From Hermatobates lingyangjiaoensis (taxonomy: Eukaryota; Arthropoda; Insecta; Hemiptera; Hermatobatidae), in contig JAPFBL010000171.1 of the NCBI GenBank assembly GCA_026182355.1, positions 744,001 to 808,000 of the forward strand: a stretch of 64,000 nucleotides of DNA, written 5' to 3'. Position 1 is the first letter of the stretch. Each line of letters starts with the position of its first letter. The notes beneath the pieces are model-generated. The model ran no database searches. It was not told where the DNA came from and was given only the letters and a program-made list of their open reading frames with translations. Below, one piece after another: positions 35,525 through 46,939 of this stretch. The translations under genes were made by a program, and so were the position numbers.

Positions 35525-35802
35525 GCAAGGAAATGGCCCAGACGTTGGTCCTTATATACAGTTTTCTATGGGTTGTCCGGGGAAAGGAATATGATTCGAT
35601 GCGATGTTGACCAATGGGAGTAGAGTTACAGGTCCAAGCGTGAGGTCCCAGTTGCCCGCTGCTCAGCAAAAAGCCTTTGCGTTCTGCCAATAGGTATAGA
35701 GGTTGCACAGTCCCTCTGTGTTAAATGATGTTTGGCAGAAAACATTAGCCTCACTTTACAGAAAACTGTATATAAGGACCAACGTCTGGGCCATTTCCTT
35801 GC

Positions 35803-35835
35803 CTGAAGATAACCAGAGAATGGTTGAAACATGTC
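35803..35835 (+). ncRNA. Hammerhead ribozyme motif, best candidate
   Basis: CTGAAGA, T, stem II AACCA/TGGTT with loop GAGAA, GAAA, then CATGTC. ACATGT is self-complementary and serves as the very short stem III seen in Penelope-like hammerheads, and GTC is the optimal cleavage triplet. TTGC at 35799-35802 pairs with GCAA at 35836-35839 as stem I. CTGG at 35786-35789 and CCAG at 35849-35852 could extend it across an internal loop. Every conserved core base is present. It is sense to the surrounding gene. Confidence 0.7.
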
Positions 35836-36179
35836 GCAAATACCACCACCAGGTCAACAGTGCAGAACTTTTCATCACCTACCAGCCACCCATCAATAGC
35901 AGCAATAACATTCAACACCCAACCACCACAAAAATCAAAAAAAAAAAAAAAAATCAAAAATAGAAAGGGAACAGGAGTTCACTGTAAAGTGAGGCTAATG
36001 TTTTCTGCCAAACATCATTTAACACAGAGGGACTGTGCAACCTCTATACCTATTGGCAGAACGCAAAGGCTTTTTGCTGAGCAGCGGGCAACTGGGACCT
36101 TACGCTTGGACCTGTAACTCTACTCCCATTGGTCAACATCGCATCGAATCATATTCCTTTCCCCGGACAACCCATAGAA

Positions 36180-36183
<4 letters not shown>

Positions 36184-36238
<55 letters not shown>

Positions 36239-36240
36239 TT
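36184..36240. repeat. (TA)n tract
   Basis: Separates the F2 complex from an F3 arm; about 50 bp uninterrupted. Confidence 0.95.
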
Positions 36241-36242
36241 GA

Positions 36243-36385
36243 ATTGGTAGGCAGCAAATCTTCCTTTAAATATGTTGAATTGAAATATGCAGCAGCCTCT
36301 GCATTTATGAGTTTTTTACGGACTGTCTAATTTCCTGATTATTCGTTTTTCATTTTGGGGTAAGTCCCAAATTGACTTTGCGAGA
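36243..36385 (+). repeat. Palindromic element F3, single arm
   Basis: Matches the left half of 8909-9118: GGTAGGCAGCAAATCTTC and GCAGCAGCCTCTGCATTTATG, then GGGGTAAGTCCCAAATTGAC. The second arm is absent. Confidence 0.75.
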
Positions 36386-36965
36386 GACATTTGAAATTTG
36401 CCAGTTGGAATAATACATATTGACTAGTTAAACAAGAAAAGCAACTAATTTATTTTTCTACTATACAGTAGTCATCGTCAGGTTAAAATGTTGGTCTCAC
36501 ATTTAAAAAAAAAAATATATATATATATATCAATGTTAATGCATATGTCCGTATATTTTTATGCATATCATGGATAAAATTCTTCATAACTTATCTGAGT
36601 AAATGAAACTGAGAGATTAACTTTTTATTTTCATTAATACCCGCTTTATGTTCTAATTAGCATTAATAAAAAAAAAGAACACATTTTTTAACCTGTACAG
36701 GTCTTGTTTAATTGGCTTGTTCCCTGCCATATATTCGGATTGTTTACAGTATATTTGGAAATACTTCATTCATAATCTTTTTTTTCATACGAGTGAATAT
36801 TCTTTTTGTTAGGAAGCCTTTAGTATATTCCGCCTACATTTTTGTTTTCATTGTATCACTGTTTACTTGACTAGCCACTGCTTTATGTAATTCGTGGATG
36901 TATTATTCGAATTTAAAACTAAAGCACCCCTTCAAGCCTAGTCATCAGCTACTTGTGCACTGACC
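36386..36965. other. Intronic sequence, nothing recognised
   Basis: A short (TA)n run at 36515-36530; otherwise featureless. Confidence 0.5.
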
Positions 36966-37290
36966 TTTCAAAATATAACGGTTGTACCCCATCTCTTTAA
37001 GTCTCTAATGTTTTCAGTAATTTTTTGAACATTTTTTTTATTTTTTGTTAATTTAATGGCAGTTAGTATGTCACCATAAGTCAGTTTGAATATCTTAACT
37101 TGTTTTATCTCATTGAGGGAACAGAATTCATGCAATTTAAACCTCTCTCCCGATAAAATCGATGTTTCACAGGGATCCATCACCACAAATGCCAAGGCAA
37201 CACAGTCTCTTATTTTGCTTCCATCTAGGTAGATCTGTACAATTTTCCTATCGGTATGATTATAATGATTATCATTGAGCTGACTTATGA
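36966..37290 (-). pseudogene. Non-LTR retrotransposon RNase H fragment
   Basis: An open frame of about 105 codons on the - strand contains HTDRKIVQIYLDGSKIRD, then LAFVVMDP and HEFCSLNEIK. IYxDGSK with a following A-F-V-V block is the first beta strand and catalytic Asp of RNase H domains in Jockey/R1-type retrotransposons. The CS.....E segment corresponds to the C-S-V-F-Q-A-E helix carrying the second acidic residue. Later parts are diverged and stop at 36968. The reverse transcriptase is not adjacent, so this is a dead fragment lying antisense in the intron. Confidence 0.7.
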
Positions 37291-38270
37291 ATCAATGAAT
37301 AAATCAATGAATGAATAAATTCATGATTTGGAATTTATATGTTATACATTAAAAAAACAGAAACGATTTATTTATTAGCATGAATTATATATGTTTTCCA
37401 TTCATAAATTCTATGATTTTCCAATTTAGTTCAAATTGGCTTATATAATCCAAAATATATAAATCCCAAAAGAGGTTAGCTAGTGTATTCTAAAGAAAAG
37501 TACTTTCGAATTTCATCCGAAAGAAGCTGGAAAGGCTCACAAGTAGTCTAACGAAAGGAAAAAAATATTATATTCTGAATTTATATATATCCATTTTCTG
37601 GGATATAAAAAAACTTTCTCTGAAGTTTAGAAGTCGATACCTTCCCTCGAATAGGTGGAGGTATTTTTTTCCTCTGAATCGTATCAGATTATTCTATGCA
37701 GTGATGCATCAATGCTGGGTTAAGTGACTCGTTCGGTTCACTACTTACTCTTATATAAGCAAAACATACCAAAGATGCCTTGAACTTTCCAGGTTAAAAT
37801 CCAATTCTTAAGCCTTTATTTTTTTTACCATTTCAAATATTGTCTTAGACTAAAATGTGTTATTTTTAAAATAAGTAATAATGAATTGTTATTTTATAAA
37901 TTTATAATAATGATGCAACCAGAATCTCCACTTTTTTGAAGAGAAATTTATATCACGTGGTTATCCCTCTACTTTAATTATAGACGTGATAAGCAAGCTT
38001 ATGTAAACTTAGGTGAACGGACCTAAGAGCACAGGGAATCTCAGTAAACCTTCTTCACTACCACTTTTTTTCCGGTGCTTAAACTGATTACTGATGTTAA
38101 GGAATCCTTCCCAATATTTTTTTTCTTCCTCTTCTATTTCATTCATTTCTTATCGTAATCTGTCTAGCCATAGGGTAATTTTTACACCCTTCTCTGATAA
38201 CATTACCTGCGCTGGCAGGGAGTGCATGACGATTTCATTTTCATTTCGTGTTACATTTACCTTTAAAAAT
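37291..38270. other. Intronic sequence, nothing recognised
   Basis: No clear repeat or frame between the RNase H fragment and the SINE. Confidence 0.5.
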
Positions 38271-38583
38271 GGGGGCAAGGCTAGTTCAGTGGTTATGTGC
38301 TTGCCTCTGAACTGATAGGACCGGGGTTTGATCCCCACCTGGCCATCGATTTATTCACACGGGAGGTAAATAAATCTCGGGAGAAGGACGTTAAACCGTC
38401 GGGTCGAGCCTGTACGTTGTCAGGTACTCATTAAAGATCCCCAATCTAAATACACATGAGTTAGGCAAAACTTAGGGCTTGCACTGTAGAATCAATCTTC
38501 ATTGTGTGGTATGACAAAGGGCCAATGCTCAGCCTATGTGTGTTCCCTTGTGGGACTACCACTGCAACCTAACCTAACCTAGC
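38271..38583 (+). mobile_element. tRNA-derived SINE, full-length copy
   Basis: tRNA-like head with A box TAGTTCAGTGGTTATG and B box GGGTTTGATCCCC, a body with CAGGTACTCATTAAAGATCC and CCTTGTGGGACTACCACTGC, and a tail AACCTAACCTAACCTAGCCT. Orientation matches the host gene. No strong target duplication is visible by eye. Confidence 0.85.
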
Positions 38584-39099
38584 CTACCTTTAAAAATGGA
38601 ATGTTTCTATGTGTGTCTGTTTCACATAAAAATAGCTACACATAGATGATTATGAAATGAATCAAAAATGTTTAGTACATGTTGTGTCTTTCCGCGTATA
38701 ATAATTAATGAAGATTATTTTTGTTTTACTGTGAAGGAATCTTTCACAGAAAAAACCAATCTTTGCACGTTTTTAGTAAATTGGTTTAAACTACGAGCCA
38801 CAAAATGTTAAATAGAGTCATAATAATATCGATGATTAAATAAATAGTATTTCAATGTTGGCATTATTCACAGATAATTAATGTCTTTATCACAAACAAT
38901 CTAAGAAGTAGTCAACAAATTTATCTGAACGAATGTACTTTAAGTTAACCAGCAATTATATTGAATTGTTTTTAGACATAAAACAAATGTATCAAAGGAG
39001 TTACAAAGCAATCTCATATATGGGAAGGGATTTAAAATTGAAATAATGGAAATGAGTGTGTTAGAGGTATGGTGAGAATGAATAGCAGAAGCTATGTGT

Positions 39100-39102
<3 letters not shown>
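38584..39102. other. Intronic sequence, nothing recognised
   Basis: No feature recognised. Confidence 0.5.
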
Positions 39103-39141
<39 letters not shown>

Positions 39142-39152
39142 GTGTGTTTGTA
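39103..39152. repeat. (TG)n microsatellite
   Basis: About 23 TG units with one TGCG interruption, followed by TGTATGTATG. Confidence 0.9.
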
Positions 39153-40186
39153 TGTATGTATGTGAAATAGAGAAAGAGAGACTGAGTGAGTATGATGTGG
39201 GAGTAAGCGAGAAAGGTCAATGTGATGGAGACAGAAACATATATATATAGAGACAGGTACTCTAATGAAAACCCAAAAATAAAGTTTAAAATATGCGAAA
39301 ATGAGAGTAAAAGAAAAGGAATTATGTGTATGTTAAAATTGACAAAAATAATGTAAAGAGAGGAGAAAGATCTACAAAAAAATGGTATATAAACATTGAG
39401 AAAGAAAGTGGTGGGACATGAAAGAAATAATCAGATATAGAAATATCAACTGATTCGATGTGTCCGATGATATGACCTAAGCCAGAGAGAGGTAAATAGG
39501 AATTAATTCATCAAGAAACAACGGAATTACTGCATGAAATGTAATGTAAATTGTCACAATCTAATATCAATATAATCATTAAATTAGTGTTATAATAGCA
39601 AAAGTTAAATCTGAACTGCAAGTGTAATAATGCTACAAGTTTTCAGACTAGTAGATTAAAATCAATAGAATATGATCATCTTAGACAATGTTAATAATTC
39701 CTCCTCTTCTTCCACCTAGTTTCTCTTATCTTACTCACATAGTTATAATCTCAACTATCTTCTTAGATGATACTTAAACAAAGTATATAATACATAAAAG
39801 TAAAAGGTACCATATAATACTACCTCATGCCAAACTCTCCCTGAGTTTAATTATACCGTTTGGTACAATGGCTGTTCTTAATCACCAGAGAACAAATTCA
39901 GAGCCTCCAAACATGCAATACTTAAACTACAACATTAAATCTTCCAGTTTCCTTGCCAAAAAACATTATAGCATAAATAGTTTAAACGGACAAACACATT
40001 GATTCAAATTAATATATGATAAAGTATAAAAATGTAAGCTATTAATATGATATTTTAATTTTAGATTAATTTTTAAATAAAAATATAATAACTTAATAAT
40101 GAATGGTATAATTTAGAATTGTTAATGTTACTGCTAAATGATTGTAAAATATTTTTATGTCATTTACAATGTTTGGATGAAATTAA
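39153..40186. other. Intronic sequence, nothing recognised
   Basis: Purine-rich at 39160-39430; no exon recognised. Confidence 0.5.
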
Positions 40187-40260
40187 GGGTCATAGTAGCC
40201 TGGTGACTACGTGCTTGCCCCTGAACATGTAGATTCGGGGTTCAATATCTACCGTGGGCT
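40187..40260 (+). mobile_element. tRNA-like SINE head fragment
   Basis: GGGTCATAGTAGCCTGGTGA resembles an A box region and TCGGGGTTCAATATC a B box. Related to the SINE heads above but without their body. Confidence 0.45.
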
Positions 40261-42313
40261 TCGATGCACGTTTTAATGGCTGACAGGAATTGGAATATAG
40301 TCCAAAAATCTTGAACACATATTTAAAACTCATTTAAAAATGAATACTGGAGACATATTTGTAAACGGAAATAATGTATTGATTTCATTGTAACTTTTTA
40401 TAACCAAATGATACTAAAATAAAACTAAAGAGAGTACAGTGCAGGTAGTTAAGGTAGGGACAGAATGATTTCCTATTAACTTTAGCTGTTATTATTTTAA
40501 TATGCTTAGTTTGTACTATCCCACAGCATAACTATCTAGCGTGCCTGACATAATGAATTTGTTTCCCAACAACTTTTGTTCATAAATATTTATCTTACAA
40601 ATTGATATACAATAGGATAATATAGGATATGTGCATTTCTCTATGTATATGATACAATGTCCGCTTGTGAATGCTACTTTATATAATATGTTAAATGATA
40701 CATTATGTATAAGTATTACCTAGAAGCATTAGGAACAATAAAATATACGTGTCAAACAAAACAAATTTTGTTACTAAATGGTATTACTTCTTTTAAATGT
40801 AATGCATATGTTCTAATGATTTTCTATGGGACTAGTAGTGTACTCTAGCTGGATTAAATGATTCCAAGGAAAATTTCCCCGGAGAAAATAACTTCAATAA
40901 CTACCCCTGCACCCCACTCAAACACACCAATGTATAACTAATGAAAGAAAGTATTTTTCTTCATTAGTGTGTATATTTTCATTTCATTCATGTTGAGTAT
41001 TTTTCACTAATAACGCTAAATTTTATTAAATATATGAGTATAGTATACCGTTTGTCATCTGCGTCATATAAACAATTGATATTTAGGATTCTGTCAATTT
41101 TCAGTTAACGATTTCCGACTTTGTTATTACTATCAGTTATTGCCCATCTTACTAAAGGAGCAGATTTCACCAGAAACGCTGCTGATTTGAAGTGTAAAAA
41201 CTCAGTTGTTTGCCTCAGAACAACGACACTAGTCGTAAAAATTGGTCATTACAAATAAATAGCTCTTGACTTTAGTTTTTCAATTTCAAAGTGCTATGAT
41301 GACACCAGGTAAATTAATAACGTCATTTTTTTACACTTTTTTGCCTTTTTTTTCCTTAGGAACTGTTGAATACATTGTACGATGACTCAGTTATTGAATT
41401 TGTTTTCTTCAGTGTTATTATATCACGATATTTGTTAGTTTTCCCACATTTGGTTATTAATTGAATTCATTCCTTTTATTCAAATAATGGATTCATTTTT
41501 ACTCTTTTCGTGGGATTTTTTCCAATCAGATGCTTTTCTTTGGGGTTTCGTTTCTTACCATCATGTTACGTAGCTCCGTGGTTGCTAAAGAAACCGTTAT
41601 AAGCAGCAAACATTTAGTGCTCAATTTACAAGGTTTGGCAGTGTTTTGTTATATGTAATATCATGTAGATCTTTTTCTAATCGTATAATGACTTCATTTA
41701 ATATACTTCAGTTGGTCTACTAGCAGAGAACACCTGTATCACACAAAACACTACATTTTTTTGACACATATATTTAACAAAGCATGTATCTAATGCAGGA
41801 TGGAAATTGGTTATCACACAACCACCTTAATTAAAAATCGTCAATTGATTTCTGACTTCATTTCTGAAAAAGAAAACGCATTGCGTATTTTATTAGGGAT
41901 GAATTTATCTCGCTAATTATCTAGTTTTAAATGGTATATAAATGTCTGTTTTATCCATATGGCTAAAACACTGTGATGTTATTCTAACACACGTCAAGTA
42001 AAATTATTGGTTGTAGGTTTTTATGCACCATGGATTTGGCTAAACCCTAAATTTGACTCTTTACATTTTAGGTTAATCTCCAATATTAGATAAGATCCAA
42101 TAGCTCTTGTATAAATAAATTTTCAACCATTATATTAAAAGACGAATTTAGTTTCAATAACTTATCAAGTTCACGGAGAGTTATTTTTCCCGGTTGTATA
42201 AACAATCATCAAAAAAATTTGGAAATATCTCATAGGATTATTCTGCTTCTAAAATAGCCAACAGTTTATTTTGTCTATTAAAGTACACAATACAGCACAG
42301 TTTTCTGTTTCAG
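40261..42313. other. Intronic sequence, nothing recognised
   Basis: No repeat or frame recognised before the polypyrimidine tract at 42300-42313. Confidence 0.5.
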
Positions 42314-42604
42314 CTATTGGAGCCACAAGTTAAGGTTCGTGTACGCGAAAAAGATGTAGATCGTATGGACTCTGTTATACCTGTAGTTATGACCAAGTAT
42401 AAGAAGATCACAGGTTGCGAAATCATTATCAAATTGGATCGAAGTCATTTCATTGATCAATCTTCTGCTGGAGGAGTAGTAGTTTTGTCGGATAATGAGA
42501 AAATTTTTGTAAAAAATACCCTTGATAACAAATTAGTGGAAATGAAACAGATGTGTGGTGTAATTATTAGACACTTGCTATTTCATAAAGCAAACACATT
42601 TTAG
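42314..42604 (+). CDS. V-ATPase subunit E-like, C-terminal exon
   Basis: Acceptor TTTTCTGTTTCAG in phase 0. 96 codons and TAG. Starts LLEPQVKVRVREKDVDRM, the conserved LLEP block of subunit E, then MTKYK and SAGGVVVLSDNEKI, FVKNTLDNKL and HLLFHKANTF. These match the C-terminal globular domain, including the AGG turn and the NTL motif that contact subunit G and V1. With the two upstream exons the protein is about 211 residues, close to the family's usual 226 given a missing short first exon. Many normally invariant positions are changed, so this is either a divergent paralogue or a gene under relaxed constraint; no disabling mutation is seen. Confidence 0.88.
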   Translation, partial: LLEPQVKVRVREKDVDRMDSVIPVVMTKYKKITGCEIIIKLDRSHFIDQSSAGGVVVLSDNEKIFVKNTLDNKLVEMKQMCGVIIRHLLFHKANTF

Positions 42605-42692
42605 CTAATGTAGAATGATTTATTTTATTCTCATATGTATAATTAATTTTTATTAAATGTTATTTCGTTTTAAAAATGGCTTTTAATTAAAT

Positions 42693-42698
42693 AATAAA
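42693..42698 (+). promoter_or_regulatory. AATAAA polyadenylation signal
   Basis: 89 bases after the stop codon of the V-ATPase E-like gene; the first canonical hexamer downstream. Confidence 0.55.
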
Positions 42699-43291
42699 CT
42701 TCAATTTTAGCTTACCAAAAGATTATTTTTCACAAGTTTTCTACTGGCTCGTTGACTGTAAGAGTCAACAGCAATGAAAGTGTGTTTTTTTTCCTCCAAC
42801 TATAAATAGAACGTTTAGAGTGGCCAAGTATTGTAAGCTCATATACCAGTTGAAACCAGACCTAATTGATAAAGGACCACTGGCAATGCGTAACTCATCC
42901 CTCTCCCACAGACAATACGTATTATAAGACTAAACCTAATTATATTTCATTTAACAACAACAACCAAAATTGGTTTATAATACCTATATATGAATTGAAG
43001 ATTGCGTTATCCAATTGTTATTTTAACCATTTATTTATAAAATGCAATTGCTGTTTAATATTAATGTAATAACTATAGTTGATAAACACATCAACTTTTG
43101 AAATTGTAATTTATTTCTGATGAGAAAACATTTGAAAAATGATGTTTTAAAAAACAGTTTTCCTGGAAAACAAAACAGTGTCAAAATCTATATACTTATA
43201 AGATTTTGGTATAACTCTGATACTCGATCTTTTATATTTGTTTTCTTGCTGCCGTGCATTTTCTGAATAAATAATAAAATACACGTAAATT
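42699..43291. other. Sequence downstream of gene
   Basis: Nothing recognised. Confidence 0.5.
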
Positions 43292-43372
43292 TGGTGGTAT
43301 TTGAACCCTCAACCTTCGCAATGGATGTCCAGTGCGCTACGCTATGGGCCATGGGGGCTTTCTTACAGCAAA
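43292..43372 (-). mobile_element. tRNA-like SINE head, second type
   Basis: On the - strand: GTAGCGCACTGG as an A-box region and GAGGGTTCAAATACC as a B box. Differs from the AACCT-tailed family. A real tRNA is unlikely because no balanced acceptor stem is apparent. Confidence 0.5.
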
Positions 43373-43436
43373 CTTCCAAAACCTGATAAAAATAATGATT
43401 CGAGTGTATAAGTTAACTTTTGATGAATCATTGGAT

Positions 43437-43585
43437 GAAGCGCACAGGTGAAACTTGGAATACCTGTTAATTTCAGTTTATACTGGATCATTCAAATAAA
43501 AGTTAAAGAAAACAGTGATTAATATATGATTTTAAAATAGCGGCATTAAAATGAATGGAAGAATGGAAAATAAATTCTCTCAACA
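43437..43585 (+). repeat. Dispersed repeat D2, copy 1
   Basis: Matches 58756-58920: CACAGGTGAAACTTGGAATA, AAAACAGTGATTAATATATG, GGCATTAAAATG, GAAAATAAATT...TCAAC. Same orientation, about 15 kb apart. Confidence 0.75.
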
Positions 43586-45389
43586 TGAGTCAGGTAAAAT
43601 TACTGTTTCCAGATGTAAAATCTATTTCTGTTATAGAATAAACCCAACCAGTTTTTTTTTTTCAGGAAAGATCTTAATCCCATTTTTATTGTTTAGATGA
43701 TGTTTTTTTCATTGCACTTATTTGCTTCTAACTCTTGGCGCTACTCACTCCACCGTGGGAATGCTTTGGACATCAATTCTAAAACCTAAGCATGAATTCA
43801 AGAAAAGAGCTCCTGTCATGTGTGTGAGAGCTGACCTACAATGCATATATAATGAAACAAGACTAATAACCGAGGAGCTTTCCAATAAAATCATTGCTTG
43901 TATAATTATCTTATCATGGTTTCAAGATGAAATAGTTTTAATTCCATGATTGAAATTTGTTTTCTCTTAAGAAGGCAACAACATTTATTTTTCAAGTGTT
44001 CAATTTATAATTTAGTTAGTACTTGCCATAACTATTCGTAAGTCTCAAGGAGAGACTCTATAGAAGGTTTTAGTTCATTTCGGTAAAGCAGTAATTACAT
44101 GTTGCTCTCAGTAGAGTCGTTTTAAGTTTATCTACTTTTACGTAAACATGATTGCATTAAAAAGGAAGGTGATGGATGACCCAACGGATCACGTGTAGTC
44201 TAGTATCTATAACAAAATAATAGAAAACAACAGAATTTTTTAATCAAAAGTTAAAAATGTAGTAAACTCACTTTGCATTTCAAAAGTACAAAACAAGTTA
44301 CATGAATTTAGTTGTATTGTAAATTCTGAATTAGGGTATATTTATTCATGAGATATATTAGAACTGAATGTGTTTAGTTTCAATTCGAAATGAAATATAA
44401 GTCCAACAAAAGGTTTTATTTATAACCCTACAAAATCATTTGGTTGTTTGTTTTGTCTAAAAACAACATTTCACTTTACTTTTATTGTTCTTCAATTTAT
44501 TTTATCCCAGTTTAATTAGTCACTGCCTAAAACTACTGTTAAAGGCCATACTAAAAAACAAGAATGAACATTTTTACCTTATAGATGATATGGTCTATAC
44601 TTTTATGTAATAAACTCGATAGGCTACTGGCAAAAATTTGATGCTTTTGAGTTGAAACCTGTGATGAATCCACTAGATCAATCAATATTGAAGGATGAAA
44701 CATATATATTAATTGCAACCTTCTTGCTGGACCAGCCTCAAGTCTAGTTAGTAACATAACATAACATAAGATCTGACATCTTATTACAATTAATTATCTG
44801 AAGGCCTAAAACTCATCAGACTAAAACCTCCATACTTCCATACTGTTTATCTCATTGTTGCAACTCAATTAAATACAGATTCTATGTTCATTAGTGACCT
44901 TCGTAAATGTAGACAGAGAATTCCTCATTTTTGTAGTTTTACGCATAATTTAACAGAAATCTGTCTCCATTTTGACATGATTGACTCGATTTCAGATATA
45001 ATATCGTCAAGGGTTTCTACCTCTTCTAGACACAGATTTTACATTTTTCGTGTGTTCTCAAATACATCTTCCATTCATAGTACTTAAGCAAACAAATTGT
45101 AATAGATGTTCTACATATATTTTAACTTCTCCCTTTGAATAGTTAGATTCTTTACAAAAGTATGAACAGTTGGAATACTTTTTAAAATAAATATAACCCC
45201 ACTGTCCCTGACATCCTTTAACAGCTTTCTTACGATTTATTTCTCTCTAACCAACAAATGGATAAAGCTATTTATGTTTCTTTTTATTATTTTTTTGGAT
45301 ATTCAATATTCCATAAAGCTCTTCTCATTTTGTGAAATAAAGAGAAAATTAATCCGTACTTGTATAAATAAATTAGTGAAGGATATTTA
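43586..45389. other. Gene-free sequence with ACATA repeats
   Basis: AACATAACATAACATAA at 44752-44768 may be a SINE tail. On the - strand near 44920-45040 a short frame contains EVETLDDIISEIESI and MSKWRQISVKL, slightly protein-like, interrupted by a stop. Confidence 0.4.
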
Positions 45390-45954
45390 TTAGTCTCTAA
45401 TCCCGGAACTAGCACAGATATTTATTGATCCAGTTATCCATATACATGCTTAGTTTTGTACATCACACAACTGATGCATCCAATACCATTAGTTCTACCA
45501 CAGTAGTAATTCATTTTTGTAATGCCAAATTGAAAACTTCCTGTTACAAAAGAATTCCTACCAGGACAAGATCTGTTCCTACAGTACTGGATCTCATACA
45601 TGGCATTCAGTAACATTACATGGCCAATAGATCTGTTACATTTAATATAGTTTATTTGGCCTCTTTCTAAAGTCAAGAGTCAAGTCAAAGAATTCTCTTT
45701 GAGGCTTCAAAATGTTCCGATTTTTTTGGAAAAATATCAGAAACATGTAAGAAAAAATATCAGATATATTTTATGACTGAAGAATCAGCTTAAAAGTACT
45801 CGTAGAATCCGTTGTGTAATATGAACAAATGAGTCGCTTCCTCTTACATAACCAAATTTTGCAAAATATTCCCCAAAGATTATACGATTCAGAAACATAA
45901 AAAATCTCGAGATCGAATTTTTTCATGATCACAAAACTTTACTTATAGTAAATT
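45390..45954 (+). mobile_element. Element E1, internally deleted copy
   Basis: Left part shares GCTTAGTTTTGTACATCACAC and the CAGTAGTAAT segment; the right part ends CTCGAGATCGAATTTTTTCATGATC and TTACTTATAGTAAA. About 1 kb of the interior is missing. Confidence 0.65.
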
Positions 45955-46845
45955 AAAAAAGTTGCCTTACTTATTTATATTCTATGATGTAGTAAAATAA
46001 TAAATAAGTATACTACTTCAATGGATTTTATTGCTTTAATAATAAAAGCTATTAAAATATCAGTAAACTATTAGAACAGTGCTCCGAAAAGAAAGAAACA
46101 TCCATTGTTGTTACATCAGTAAATATTCTTTGATTCACAGATATTATTTTTTATTGTATTTCAATCCCAAATGAAACTCAAAATAAACAATTTAAAGTCA
46201 TTTTTAAAAAGAATGTTGTACAATGTTTTAGTAATATGTTTTAAATCTTTCATTGTTTATTATTTATAGGAGTATCATTGCTTCTCTTCCTTTAATGGGT
46301 TACATCATGCTGATATAAAAAAAACTGAACAGGTAATAACTCCTTAAATTTTTTTTTTGAAGACAGCATTATTTGAAAAAAATTTTTCAGTAAAACTACA
46401 ACATACTTCATTAACATGCTAATGATACTCTTAGTGATTAATAAAATTACGATTTTAGTCTGTGGTTTGAACATGGTTAAGTCTACTAAGTTTAACTCAT
46501 AGACTTTTTGTTGCTATTTGGGTAAGTGAGGTTATTACTGTCCACTGTAGACATCTCGGTCAATTGAGGTCAACAGCATGCTTCCTGCTGATTAGAGCCA
46601 AAGGTAGAAATTCTAAATCCACATTTTATAGGAAGCCAAGTTTTGAATCTCTTTGAGGCTCACGAGGTTTTGTAATCTTCTAATTTGTAGTTTGTACCTA
46701 AACCCTGTAATTATGTCGTCGTTGTTGCATAGCTTGAAGCGTTTAGTGGTTTGTACTCAATTACTGCAATCGCATATTGGGTTACGTCCAAATGACAATG
46801 GCCGCACAAACTTTACACTATCGCACTCACTCACACTCCCACTGC
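45955..46845. other. AT-rich sequence without gene
   Basis: Nothing recognised. Confidence 0.5.
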
Positions 46846-46922
<77 letters not shown>

Positions 46923-46939
46923 TCCCTCTCCCCCCCTAT
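46846..46939. repeat. (CT)n microsatellite
   Basis: About 40 CT units with single interruptions. Leu-Ser frames through it are artefacts. Confidence 0.95.

Larger units (their letters stand above)
34954..36187. mobile_element. F2 complex inverted repeat, 1.2 kb
   Basis: Three copies of arm A: 34954-35133 and 35591-35762 direct, 35955-36152 inverted. Two copies of arm C: about 35390-35590 inverted relative to 35761-35930. A middle segment, 35158-35388, repeats part of arm A (GGTTGCACAGTCCCTCT). Arm A holds GGACTGTGCAACCTCT and TGCTGAGCAGCGGGCAACTG. Arm C holds a TATATAAGG box, then a hammerhead motif. GC is well above the flanks and (TA)n lies at both ends. Long open frames here (up to 239 codons) arise from the repeats and lack known domains. 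Likely a rearranged head-to-head Penelope-like terminal repeat. Confidence 0.75.
31635..42313 (+). other. Intron of V-ATPase E-like gene, 10.7 kb
   Basis: Runs from GTAGATG to TTTTCTGTTTCAG. It contains a SINE, the F1 copy at 34.6 kb, the F2 complex, an RNase H fragment and a second SINE. The ends are phase 0 and join ...QAVVK to LLEP..., the order expected in subunit E. Confidence 0.8.

Noticed and set aside
34989..35708. 239-codon - strand frame and overlapping frames on both strands
   Set aside because: Lies across nested inverted and direct repeats; the same peptide appears in several frames and orientations, as expected from repeats rather than a gene.
43292..43372. Possible tRNA gene
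   Set aside because: No balanced acceptor stem by eye; treated as a SINE head.
44884..45060. - strand frame with EVETLDDIISEIES and MSKWRQISVKL
   Set aside because: Only about 35 codons between stops; resemblance to any domain is too weak to call.
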